In this document: positions 8,472 through 16,681 of the stretch, one piece after another
How the letters are laid out: every line of letters begins with the position of its first letter
Numbering within the stretch: the stretch's first letter is position 1
NCBI RefSeq assembly: GCF_003285005.1
Contig: NZ_QMFA01000002.1
Span: 1 to 64,000 of the forward strand
Source of the DNA: Paenibacillus sp. YN15
Lineage (GTDB): Bacteria > Bacillota > Bacilli > Paenibacillales > NBRC-103111
Length of the DNA stretch: 64,000 bases
Direction of reading: 5' to 3'
The notes under the pieces: model-generated
Databases searched by the model: none
The model's input: only the letters and a program-made list of their open reading frames with translations
Told to the model about the DNA's origin: nothing
Translations under genes and position numbers: made by a program

Positions 8472-9116
8472 ATGGCGAAGCAGAAATATTATGTGGTGTG
8501 GGAAGGCAAAACCCCCGGCATCTATAGCACGTGGAATGAATGCAAGGCCCAGGTGGACGGAGTGGCCAATGCCCGCTATAAATCCTATGAATCCCTTCAG
8601 GAGGCGGAAGCGGCGCTGAAGGCCGGTGCCAACAAAAGCTGGGGCAGGGGCAAGGCCTCTGTCCAATCAGGGGCCAAGGCCGCCTCCAAGGGAACAGGAG
8701 CGGCGGCGGAAATCGATTACGACAGCATTTCCGTGGATGTGGGCACCCGGGGCAATCCCGGTCCGGTGGAGTACAAAGGGGTGGACACCCGAACGGGGGA
8801 AATCCTGTTCTATGTGGGCCCTATCGAGAACGGCACCAACAATCTGGGAGAGTTTATTGCCATTGTGCACGGGCTGGCCTATCTCAAGAAGCTGGGCAGC
8901 AATAAGACCATTTATACGGATTCCCGGACTGCCTTGAGCTGGCTGAAAAACCGCAAAATTGCCTCTACCCTGGTGCGCAGCCCCGCTACTGCGAAGATTT
9001 GGGAAATGGCCGACAGAGCTCTCCAGTGGGTCAATACCAACACGTACGAGAACAAGGTAGTGAAGTGGAACACCGAGGAGTGGGGGGAAATCCGGGCGGA
9101 TTTCGGCAGGAAATAG
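8472..9116 (+). CDS. Ribonuclease HI with N-terminal viroplasmin (hybrid-binding) domain
   Basis: Residues 5-50 form the caulimovirus viroplasmin/hybrid-binding domain (YYVVWEGKTPGIYSTWNECK). Residues 82-214 are an RNase H fold with the expected acidic residues: Asp89 in SVDVGTRGNPGP, Glu127 in NNLGEF, Asp150 in IYTDSRTAL and Asp210 in the final ADFGRK. The enzyme would cut RNA in RNA-DNA hybrids such as R-loops and primers. The linker (52-80) is Gly/Ala/Lys rich. Ribosome site AAAGGTGG precedes ATG 8472. It lies between yeeI and the germination operon with no sign of co-transcription. Confidence 0.9.
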   Translation: MAKQKYYVVWEGKTPGIYSTWNECKAQVDGVANARYKSYESLQEAEAALKAGANKSWGRGKASVQSGAKAASKGTGAAAEIDYDSISVDVGTRGNPGPVEYKGVDTRTGEILFYVGPIENGTNNLGEFIAIVHGLAYLKKLGSNKTIYTDSRTALSWLKNRKIASTLVRSPATAKIWEMADRALQWVNTNTYENKVVKWNTEEWGEIRADFGRK

Positions 9117-9236
9117 CATCTTTTCTGCATAATCCAATTGGCGTGCTGAACATAATACAGGTAGCACTTCATTCCTGCGTTGGAAGCTTCAGGGGTGCGG
9201 GAGTTAGTTTCCCCAACCGATCAGGAGGGATGGCCT

Positions 9237-10901
9237 GTGTTTCAATGGATCGGCAAACAAGCCCGATATGCGAAAATCCGCGGGCAGCAAAAAAAGCCGC
9301 GGAACAGCATCCCTTCGCCGAATTCCACTCAGCCGGCCGATTCATCCGCCAAACCGAGAACGGATTTGGCCCATGTTTCGGAACGGCTGGATTTGCCTTC
9401 CGGCACTCCGGAGACAGTGCAATCCACCCTTGCGGCCAATGAAGAGGCCCTGCGGGGAATGGCCGGCAACCATGACAGTGTGCTGTTCCGGCGTTTTCAG
9501 GCGGGAAGGCAGGCCAAACGGGGAGTTATGGTGGTGGCGGTCAGCGGCATTGTGGACAAGGCGGTGCTGAACGAGCTGGTTATCGGACCGCTGATGAATA
9601 CGGAGCTGCCGCAGCCGGGAGACGGAACAACGGCTTTTTTGCAGGATTCCGTGTTGGCGGTAGTGGATATCCAGGCAACCCGCCACATGCAGCTTGTTAC
9701 AGAAGCCATGCTTCAAGGAAACGCGGCGCTGTTTATTGAAGGGGAGGAAGAAGCCCTGCTGATCCCGGCGGCCGCCTGGAAAACCAGAGCCATCGAGCAG
9801 CCGCTGTCCGAAACGGTGATTCGCGGGCCGCGCGATTCTTTTGTGGAGGATCTGCACACCAATCTGTCCTTGCTGCGGCGAAGAATCCATCATCCCATGC
9901 TGCACATGGAGACCGTCGTCCTGGGGACCATGACTCAGACCCGGATTGTTCTGGCTTACATCCAGGGCATTATGAACGAAGACATTCTGGAAGAGATGCG
10001 CAGGCGGCTGGCGGGAATTAAGGTGGATGCGATTCTGGAGACCGGCTATATCGAGCAATACATTGAGGACGCGCCGTTTTCCCTCTTCCCGACCATAGCC
10101 AACACCGAGAAGCCGGACATTGTAGCCGCCCGGATTCTGGAGGGGCGGGTGGCCATTTTTGTGGATGGCACCCCCATTGTGATGACTGCTCCCGATTTAT
10201 TGATCAGCCATTTCCAGGTATCCGAGGATTACTATGCCCGGCCCTTTTATGCCAGTCTGATGCGGCTCCTGCGGATTCTGAGCTTTTTCACCACCATTAT
10301 GCTCCCCGGGCTGTTTCTGGCGGTGCAGTATTACCATCCCATCCTGATTCCGTATTCCCTGCTGGTGAGCCTGGCCAAAGCAAGGGAGGGCGTGCCCTTC
10401 CAGCTGTACATCGAGGTTATTGTGATGATTCTGGTGTTTGAGGTGATCCGTGAGGCGGGCATCCGGATGCCCAGGCCCATCGGGCAGGCCATCAGTATCG
10501 TCGGCGCCATTATTCTCGGCCAGGCGGCGGTGGAGGCGGGGCTGGTGGGGCTGCCGGTGGTTGTGGTGGTGGCCTTCGCCGGCATTTCCACCTTTTTGGT
10601 AAACTCCCTGGTGGAGCCCATCAGCATTCTGAGACTAATCTTCGCTATTGCAGGCGCGTCATTGGGGATTTACGGCATACTCCTCTTGGGCATGATTGTG
10701 GTAACCCATTTGGCGTCCCTCCGTTCCTTCGGCATTCCATATGCGGCGCCGCTGTTTCCTATCAAATGGGCCGACTGGAAAGATACCATCCTCCGGATGC
10801 CCTTGCGCCTGCAGTGGAAGCGGCCGGCTGTTTTGAGGCCGGAGGATACCATACGGCAAAAGCGGGGAGGCGAGGCGGATGGCGAACCGCAAAAAAAGTA
10901 A
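9237..10901 (+). CDS. Spore germinant receptor A subunit (GerAA/GerKA family)
   Basis: The protein has the family's soluble N-terminal half and about five membrane segments after residue 330 (LSFFTTIMLPGLFLAVQYY, EVIREAGIRMPRPIGQAIS, the latter near-diagnostic). The GTG at 9237 sits nine bases after AGGAGG (9223-9228) and is chosen over an upstream in-frame TTG at 9180, giving 554 residues. The A subunit sits in the inner spore membrane and works with B and C subunits to detect small nutrients. It overlaps the C-subunit gene by 23 bases, so translation is coupled. Substrate cannot be read from sequence. Confidence 0.92.
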   Translation: MFQWIGKQARYAKIRGQQKKPRNSIPSPNSTQPADSSAKPRTDLAHVSERLDLPSGTPETVQSTLAANEEALRGMAGNHDSVLFRRFQAGRQAKRGVMVVAVSGIVDKAVLNELVIGPLMNTELPQPGDGTTAFLQDSVLAVVDIQATRHMQLVTEAMLQGNAALFIEGEEEALLIPAAAWKTRAIEQPLSETVIRGPRDSFVEDLHTNLSLLRRRIHHPMLHMETVVLGTMTQTRIVLAYIQGIMNEDILEEMRRRLAGIKVDAILETGYIEQYIEDAPFSLFPTIANTEKPDIVAARILEGRVAIFVDGTPIVMTAPDLLISHFQVSEDYYARPFYASLMRLLRILSFFTTIMLPGLFLAVQYYHPILIPYSLLVSLAKAREGVPFQLYIEVIVMILVFEVIREAGIRMPRPIGQAISIVGAIILGQAAVEAGLVGLPVVVVVAFAGISTFLVNSLVEPISILRLIFAIAGASLGIYGILLLGMIVVTHLASLRSFGIPYAAPLFPIKWADWKDTILRMPLRLQWKRPAVLRPEDTIRQKRGGEADGEPQKK

Positions 10902-12021
10902 TAAACGGTGGCTCAGGCGTTTGCTTCCGCCGGTCCTTGTACTGCTGCTGGCTGCCGGCTGCATACCAACGGAGCTGAACGAGCGTTCGCTGGTATCCAT
11001 GGTGGGAATTGACGCCAATAAGGATCATACGGTGCGGCTGACCCTGGGGATTATCGCCACTCACAACAAGGAGACACCGGATGCCATTACCGTCTATTCC
11101 GTGGACGGGGAAACCTTGTTTGACGCCTCCCGCAAATTTATTCAAATCATCGGCAACCAGCCGTTATGGCCGTATATCAAAGTGATTGTGCTGGGCCCTT
11201 CCGTTTCCAAGAAGGATATTATCCCGGTATTGGATTATTTCAACCGGAACAATGAAATCCAGCCCAATCCTTATGTGATTCTCTCGAAGATTCCGGCGGA
11301 GGAAATTGTCCGCATTCAGTCCCTGCTCCCGGCGCTGAACACCGTTATTGTGGAGCAGCAGCTGATCAACCAGTCCAGGCTGTCCCTGGCGCCCAGGGTG
11401 CAGCTGTTCCAGCTGAACGAGATGATGTACGCCCCGGGCAGTACAGGCTACATGGCGCTGATCCGCAAGATGAGCCAGGATAAGGGATCATTTTCTCAGG
11501 TATCAGGTATGGCGGTGATCAAAAACGGGAAATGGATCGGCGAGTTGGGGGAGCGGGAAACCAGAGGGGTTCTGTGGGTGCGCCATGAGGTGGAGGGCGG
11601 TATTCTGAATGTTTCGTTGAAGAAGGCCACCGCCTCCCTGGTAATCAAAAAATGCAGCAAGGTGGAAATGAAGCCTGTGCTCCGGGACGGGGAGCTGAGC
11701 ATGTCCCTGAACATAAAGGTGAAGCTGTCCGTCGGGGAAATTATGGGCTACCTCCGCATGGACCAGGCCGGATTGGAGAAAATTCGGCAAGGTGCGGAGA
11801 AGGAGATCGCCAGTGAGGTAAAGGAGGCCTTGGCAGCGGTACAACCTGCTTATAAGGCGGATATTTTCGGCTTTGGCTCAGCGGTGGAAAGAAAGTATCC
11901 AAAATATTGGCAGGAGCATAAGGAGCAGTGGGAGTCCATTTTCAGCAAGCTTCCGGTGGATATATCCGTAAAGGCATCGCTGCATGATTTTGGACTGACG
12001 GAATCCGTCAGCGCAAGGTAG
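10879..12021 (+). CDS. Germinant receptor C subunit lipoprotein (Ger(x)C family)
   Basis: This 380-residue lipoprotein has a basic N-terminus, hydrophobic core and lipobox LAAGC with Cys near residue 28, followed by IPTELNERSLVSMVGID, the typical opening of Ger(x)C proteins (usually DRxELNE). The C-terminal half contains the conserved region around IFGFGSAVERKYPKYW. It anchors on the outer face of the inner spore membrane and is needed with the A and B subunits. It is the second gene of the operon, overlapping the A gene, and is followed 11 bases later by the B gene. Confidence 0.92.
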   Translation: MANRKKSNKRWLRRLLPPVLVLLLAAGCIPTELNERSLVSMVGIDANKDHTVRLTLGIIATHNKETPDAITVYSVDGETLFDASRKFIQIIGNQPLWPYIKVIVLGPSVSKKDIIPVLDYFNRNNEIQPNPYVILSKIPAEEIVRIQSLLPALNTVIVEQQLINQSRLSLAPRVQLFQLNEMMYAPGSTGYMALIRKMSQDKGSFSQVSGMAVIKNGKWIGELGERETRGVLWVRHEVEGGILNVSLKKATASLVIKKCSKVEMKPVLRDGELSMSLNIKVKLSVGEIMGYLRMDQAGLEKIRQGAEKEIASEVKEALAAVQPAYKADIFGFGSAVERKYPKYWQEHKEQWESIFSKLPVDISVKASLHDFGLTESVSAR

Positions 12022-12032
12022 GTGGCTAACTC

Positions 12033-13130
12033 GTGCAAAAAACACCGCTGTCCTCCAGGCAGGCCTATTTCGTTTCCACTCCGCTTCTGGTGATCATGGG
12101 CCATTTCTTTCTGGTGCCCCTCTATTTGCGCTTTGCAGGCCGGGATGCCTGGCTGGGAGTAATCGCCGGCTTTATTGCCGGGGCGGTGATTTTTCTGGCT
12201 ATGGGGCGGCTGCATGCGCTGATGGAGGGGAAAACCCTGGTGGAAAAGCTGGACAAGTGGCTGGGTCCGTGGGCCGGCAAAGCCTTGGCCGTGCCGCTCA
12301 TCCTCTACTTTTTTGTATTATCGCTGGTGACGCTTTACGGTTTTTCCATTTTTATCTCGTCCATTTTCCTGCCGGACCACCCCCGTTGGGTCATTACGGT
12401 AAGCTTTACCCTGGCCATGGCCTATATGGTGCACAAAGGGGTGGAGGTTATCGCCCGGGTCAGCGAATGGATCATCCTGTACAACATGGTATCGGGAATG
12501 CTGGTTTCCCTTGCCCTTCACCGGGAAAAGCATTATGAAAAGCTGCTTCCGATTCTCCAGCATGGGCCCGCGCCGCTTTTGCCGGTTATTATGCTGATTC
12601 TCGCGGTATTTGGCGAGCTGATTGTCATGCTGATGGTGCAGGTCCATGCGGAAAAGGACTCCGGCACCAATTGGAAAGCATACTTTATGCTGTTTATATC
12701 CTGCTTCTTCATTTTTCCCTCCACTACCGCAGGGCCGGTGGCTATCTTCGGTGAGGATCAGGCCAAGCTTTTGGCTTTTCCCGTAGAAAGCACCGTCAGG
12801 CTGATCAGTGTGGGGTTTATCGAACGGTTCGATCTGTACGGGCTGACCATCATGACGGTATCTGCCCTGCTGCGTTTGGCCTTGCTCCATTATGGAGCCT
12901 GTGTGGCGACGGCGCAGCTGTTGAATCTCAAAAGCTACCGCTGGGTCAATCTGGCCCTGTCTATCCTATTGGGGGCTTCCGGCTTGCTGGTTTTTGACAA
13001 CTATCTGGAGCTGATGGATTTTTTGCGGCGCTACTACCCATATGGGGCAGCGGCATGCGGACTGATCTGCGTGCTCTGGGTCATCGCATGGCTGTCCAAA
13101 CGCCGCCGCGCCCAATCCTCCCCCGCCTGA
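12033..13130 (+). CDS. Germinant receptor B subunit (GerAB/GerKB family permease)
   Basis: The 365-residue protein starts at GTG 12033 after AGGTGG. It has about ten membrane spans of the spore germination B family, related to amino-acid/polyamine transporters, with family features near the start (SSRQAYFVSTPLLVIMGHFF) and at VIARVSEWI. The B subunit is the probable nutrient-binding component. The order A-C-B is less common than A-B-C but is known in Bacillota. It closes the operon; a convergent secreted protein gene ends 14 bases downstream. Confidence 0.9.
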   Translation: MQKTPLSSRQAYFVSTPLLVIMGHFFLVPLYLRFAGRDAWLGVIAGFIAGAVIFLAMGRLHALMEGKTLVEKLDKWLGPWAGKALAVPLILYFFVLSLVTLYGFSIFISSIFLPDHPRWVITVSFTLAMAYMVHKGVEVIARVSEWIILYNMVSGMLVSLALHREKHYEKLLPILQHGPAPLLPVIMLILAVFGELIVMLMVQVHAEKDSGTNWKAYFMLFISCFFIFPSTTAGPVAIFGEDQAKLLAFPVESTVRLISVGFIERFDLYGLTIMTVSALLRLALLHYGACVATAQLLNLKSYRWVNLALSILLGASGLLVFDNYLELMDFLRRYYPYGAAACGLICVLWVIAWLSKRRRAQSSPA

Positions 13131-13143
13131 TGCCGGCTTCGGC

Positions 13144-14304
13144 TTACCGGATCACGGCTTCCGGCTGAATGTCGGCAATAAACCACGCTCCTGCGGGGTT
13201 AGTCCGGGTCAGACTCCACCAGAACCATATGCCCTGAGGACGACCGCCTTTACGGGAAATAGCCACACGCATCTTGAAGCGGGCTGTTAGCCCATCGTCT
13301 GGAACAGAAGGAGAAGACGGGGATTCCCCGATGGGCCGGGCCGTCAGGATGCTGTCGTCCAGCCATTCCGCGGCCAGTCCCGCATCTGTGCTTGTATGCA
13401 AAAGCAGCTCCAGCAGATGGCGGTCCTTCTGGTTGACGGCTACCAAAAACAGCTGCACCGTATCCGTCGGGCTGAGGCTTTTATGGTAATCCTCCAGGCG
13501 CCCCGACGCTTTTTGGGCCATGGCCTGATGGGCAGGGTCCGAATGGGCGGAGCCATGGGTAATGGAGCCTGCGAAGTGGATGCAGAAATGGCCGTTGAAA
13601 TCATTGTCGGGAATCCCGTCCCCGCCATGGGGCATTCCATGCATGGAGGCTCCGGCCACTTTACCGGAGGTTCCCACCAGCACAGCCTTCCGCTGCCAGC
13701 TCCAGCGGCCTCCGTAGATGGTTTTCATGATGGCGGTGTCCTCTTTGGTCAGGGGCTGCACATCCATATGGGCGGAACCGGCTCTCCGCTGCCCCCGGAA
13801 GGTGAGCCCTGTTTCCAGGTCGGTGATGGACAGGACGGTTCCTTTGGGCATCAGCTTGTTCGCCTCGGCCCAGGTCAAGGCTTGCCCAAAGTGCTTGTCG
13901 GCCAATTCCTGCCGGAGTTCGTTAAGCTCCGCCTTCATATGGTCCGGCACCTGAAAGGCCGTTCGGGTATCCGGCCGGTACAGCGTGAGTCCGGCTTCAT
14001 GGGAGGTTACCCGGTATGTAGCGCGGGCGCCGTTTGCTTCGGGCACGGACAGCTCCATAACGGAATAGGAGGGGGCCGGCTGCAGCGGCTTATTGTCCTG
14101 CTCCAGCGCTCGTATCCATTTTTTCCATTTCGGCGAGGATATGAAAACAGAGGTTTTGTATTCCGCGGCAGGGGAGGAGCGCAGGGACAGCTCGATCTGA
14201 TCTTCGCTTCCGGCGGGGGAGGGATCGGCTTTGACCATATTCCCGGACATAAGCATGAACCATAAAGCAGTAACCGTGAGCAGCTTGCCCTTCACGTTGG
14301 ACAC
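13144..14304 (-). CDS. Secreted conserved protein with a Gly/His-rich module, function unknown
   Basis: The 386-residue protein has a signal peptide (LTVTALWFMLMSGNMVKA). Residues 150-260 hold a module with SAHMDVQPLTKEDTAIMKTI, WSWQRKAVLV, ASMHGMPHGGDGIPDNDF and GHFCIHFAGSITHGS. I recall similar segments in uncharacterised secreted Clostridia and Bacillus proteins, sometimes beside peptidoglycan-binding domains. Clustered His and one Cys suggest a metal-dependent or hydrolase-like site, unproven. The C-terminal ~110 residues are a separate domain ending in WFWWSLTRTNPAGAWFI. It is convergent with the germination operon and divergent from the ArsR gene. Confidence 0.6.
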   Translation of the reverse strand: MSNVKGKLLTVTALWFMLMSGNMVKADPSPAGSEDQIELSLRSSPAAEYKTSVFISSPKWKKWIRALEQDNKPLQPAPSYSVMELSVPEANGARATYRVTSHEAGLTLYRPDTRTAFQVPDHMKAELNELRQELADKHFGQALTWAEANKLMPKGTVLSITDLETGLTFRGQRRAGSAHMDVQPLTKEDTAIMKTIYGGRWSWQRKAVLVGTSGKVAGASMHGMPHGGDGIPDNDFNGHFCIHFAGSITHGSAHSDPAHQAMAQKASGRLEDYHKSLSPTDTVQLFLVAVNQKDRHLLELLLHTSTDAGLAAEWLDDSILTARPIGESPSSPSVPDDGLTARFKMRVAISRKGGRPQGIWFWWSLTRTNPAGAWFIADIQPEAVIR

Positions 14305-14386
14305 ACTCCCTGTATGAACGCTTTTTCTAGAAAGTGTGCTCCGCCATTCCTTTCTTCAATCAAGGAAATCCCTGGTTGGCCTGAAA

Positions 14387-14415
14387 GTGACAAATGCTTT
14401 CCCGTTCGATACAAT
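14387..14415 (+). promoter_or_regulatory. SigA-like promoter of the ArsR gene
   Basis: GTGACA at 14387-14392, a 17-base spacer and TACAAT at 14410-14415 precede the AAGGGGGG ribosome site of the gene at 14453. No clear 12-2-12 ArsR operator was recognised. Confidence 0.6.
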
Positions 14416-14452
14416 AGAGGCATGACCAATTGTTAAGCAAGGGGGGCGGATT

Positions 14453-14866
14453 ATGCTGACCAAAAAAGGCAATGAATTGGAGCTTGAAGAAGGCGGGCCG
14501 GGGGAAAATGCGGATGTCACCGACCACTGCGATATAGACTGCGCCCATGCGGATGTGGTGGAGCAGGTGAAGCGGGAGGCAGTGGGGCTTGACCGCCTGA
14601 ATGATCTGGCGGAGCTGTTCAAGGCACTGGCCGATCATACCCGGCTGCGGATTATCCACTCCCTGTTGAACCGGGAGCTGTGCGTTTGCGATCTGTGCGA
14701 TGTGCTGGGCATGCAGCAATCCGCCGTCTCCCACCAGCTGCGGGTGCTGCGCAATCTGCGCATTGTCAAGCGGCGCAAGGAAGGCAAAATGATGTATTAT
14801 TCCATCGACGATCAGCACGTGGAGGGCCTGTTCCTGCAGGCTCTGCATCATATCTCGCATAAGTAG
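14453..14866 (+). CDS. ArsR/SmtB-family metal-responsive repressor
   Basis: The 137-residue protein has a winged-helix core at 47-115 with the ArsR signature (ELCVCDLCDVLGMQQSAVSH). A Cys/His-containing N-terminal arm (DHCDIDCAHADVVEQV) resembles the metal-binding arm of CadC. The C-terminal helix carries DDQHVEGLFLQALHHISH, whose Asp/His spacing matches the alpha-5 zinc site of SmtB/CzrA. Two candidate metal sites make Zn, Cd or Pb sensing most likely. No cation ATPase is adjacent: the next genes are ABC exporters on the opposite strand, so its target is unclear. Confidence 0.88.
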   Translation: MLTKKGNELELEEGGPGENADVTDHCDIDCAHADVVEQVKREAVGLDRLNDLAELFKALADHTRLRIIHSLLNRELCVCDLCDVLGMQQSAVSHQLRVLRNLRIVKRRKEGKMMYYSIDDQHVEGLFLQALHHISHK

Positions 14867-14875
14867 CCCGCGGCT

Positions 14876-16681
14876 TCAGGCGGGCGTTGATTGATACATG
14901 CAGGCCTGCATCCGGAACATCCGGGCGTATTGGCCGTTTTGGGCCATGAGCTCGTCATGGCTGCCCTGCTCGATGATGCGGCCGTCTTCCAGCATGTAGA
15001 TCCGGTCGGCCATCCGGGTGCTGGACAGACGGTGGGAGATGAAGATTACCGTTTTGTTCCGGGATGCCTCCAAAACCGTCTGGTTGAATTGGTACTCGCT
15101 GATGGGATCAAGGGCGCTGGAGGGTTCATCCAGAATAATGAAGGGATAAGGGCGGGCGAACACCCGGGCAATGGCCAGCTTCTGCGCCTCGCCTCCGGAC
15201 AGCTCGGTTCCGGCGGCGCTGAATTCCCGGGTCACCATGGTGCCGACGCCTTCGTCCATCCGGTTTACCCGGTCCAGCAGTCCGCTTTGGCCCAGAGCAT
15301 CCCGGACCACCGGCATGGCTTGATCGTCCGCCTGGTCCATCATCACATTATCCGCGATGCTGGCGGCATACAGCCGGTAGTCCTGGAAGACGCTGCCGAA
15401 GCTGCTGCGGTACGCGGAAAGCTCATACTCCTTAATATTGACGCCATCCAGCAAAATAGCTCCCTCCGAAACATCATACAGCCGCATCAATAGCTTGGTC
15501 AGGGTGGTTTTGCCTGCGCCGTTGTATCCGACGAAGGCGATTTTTTCCCCTTGCCGGATGGTCAGGCTAATGTCCCGCAGAATGGGGCCGGCGCTCTCAT
15601 CATAGGCAAAGGACACCTTGCGCAGCTCCAGCGCCTGCGGGGCGGACGGAACGGACAGGGCATCCGCAGAACTGCCGACAGCCGGGGCGGCATCTGCAAA
15701 AGCCCGGATTTTATCAATGTACAGGCTGTTTTGCTGCGCCCGGGGCAGGAGAGCGGCAATATCCCGCAGACTGTTTTTCAGCGACCCGGCGGAGTTGAAC
15801 AGGGAGAGCATGCTCCCATAGCTGAGAGCCTGCAGGACCAGGGTCCGGTACAACAGATAGATCAGGTACAGGGCGTCCAGAAGCAGGCTGTGGGCGGCAA
15901 AGCTGCCGATGAAGCCCAGGGCAATCCGTTTGGATGCATCCGCCTGGATCGTATGCCGCATGGCCTGGGTGGCCTGTTGCAGATCTCCTTTCAGCTTTCC
16001 GGCTATAGGGTTAAGCCTGATTTCCTTGGCATAGTCCGCCAGATAGAAAATCCGGCTGATATAGGCCCGCTTCCGCTGGAGCGGCTTAAGCGCAAGCTCC
16101 ATCCTGAAGCTCAGCCTGGCCAAAACGGCATTCACCGCCAGGGTGACCAGCAGGCTGGCCGCAATAAACAGCAGTCCGCCCCGGTCCAGCACCAGGAAGA
16201 AGGTTCCCGCCGCGGCGATGGTAGCGCCTCTCCCGCACAGCTGCCGGACAATCTCCAGAGATTCGTCCATCCGTTTTTTGGCTTCCCCCACACTGACCAC
16301 AAATTCATTGTAGAACTGCGGCTGGTCATAACAGGCCAGATCCATAGCCGCCGCTTTCCGGAACAGCTCCAGCTGCATGGCCCGGTACAGCTTTTCTTTG
16401 GCCAAGGGGACGAAATAGGCTTCATTCACCGCTGACCAGATCAGCTTCGCCACAATGGCCGCCGAAATAAAAGCCATATACCGCAAAGCATCGGCGAATT
16501 CCCCGTTATACTGAATCAGGTCGATCATGTACTTGGTGCAATAAGCAAACTCGAAGAATACCTCCACCGAGGAATAAACGGCCAGCAGACAAATATTGAT
16601 TACATACCCCGGCGTATGCCGGAATGCCAGCCGCAGCATATACAAATGGTTGGACACCACATGTCCCGGTTTATGCTTCAT
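14876..16681 (-). CDS. Half-size ABC exporter, membrane plus ATPase (second of a pair)
   Basis: The 601-residue protein has six membrane spans in residues 20-320 and an ATPase domain after 350: Walker A GYNGAGKTTL, signature ELSGGEAQKLAIAR, Walker B PFIILDEPSSALDP and the H-loop ISHRLS. It overlaps the preceding ABC gene by four bases and has matching architecture, pointing to a heterodimeric exporter. Protease-less exporters of this kind move peptides, lipids or drugs; no precursor peptide or immunity gene was recognised nearby. The nearest upstream partners are the ABC gene and, divergently, a hydrolase. Confidence 0.9.
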   Translation of the reverse strand: MKHKPGHVVSNHLYMLRLAFRHTPGYVINICLLAVYSSVEVFFEFAYCTKYMIDLIQYNGEFADALRYMAFISAAIVAKLIWSAVNEAYFVPLAKEKLYRAMQLELFRKAAAMDLACYDQPQFYNEFVVSVGEAKKRMDESLEIVRQLCGRGATIAAAGTFFLVLDRGGLLFIAASLLVTLAVNAVLARLSFRMELALKPLQRKRAYISRIFYLADYAKEIRLNPIAGKLKGDLQQATQAMRHTIQADASKRIALGFIGSFAAHSLLLDALYLIYLLYRTLVLQALSYGSMLSLFNSAGSLKNSLRDIAALLPRAQQNSLYIDKIRAFADAAPAVGSSADALSVPSAPQALELRKVSFAYDESAGPILRDISLTIRQGEKIAFVGYNGAGKTTLTKLLMRLYDVSEGAILLDGVNIKEYELSAYRSSFGSVFQDYRLYAASIADNVMMDQADDQAMPVVRDALGQSGLLDRVNRMDEGVGTMVTREFSAAGTELSGGEAQKLAIARVFARPYPFIILDEPSSALDPISEYQFNQTVLEASRNKTVIFISHRLSSTRMADRIYMLEDGRIIEQGSHDELMAQNGQYARMFRMQACMYQSTPA

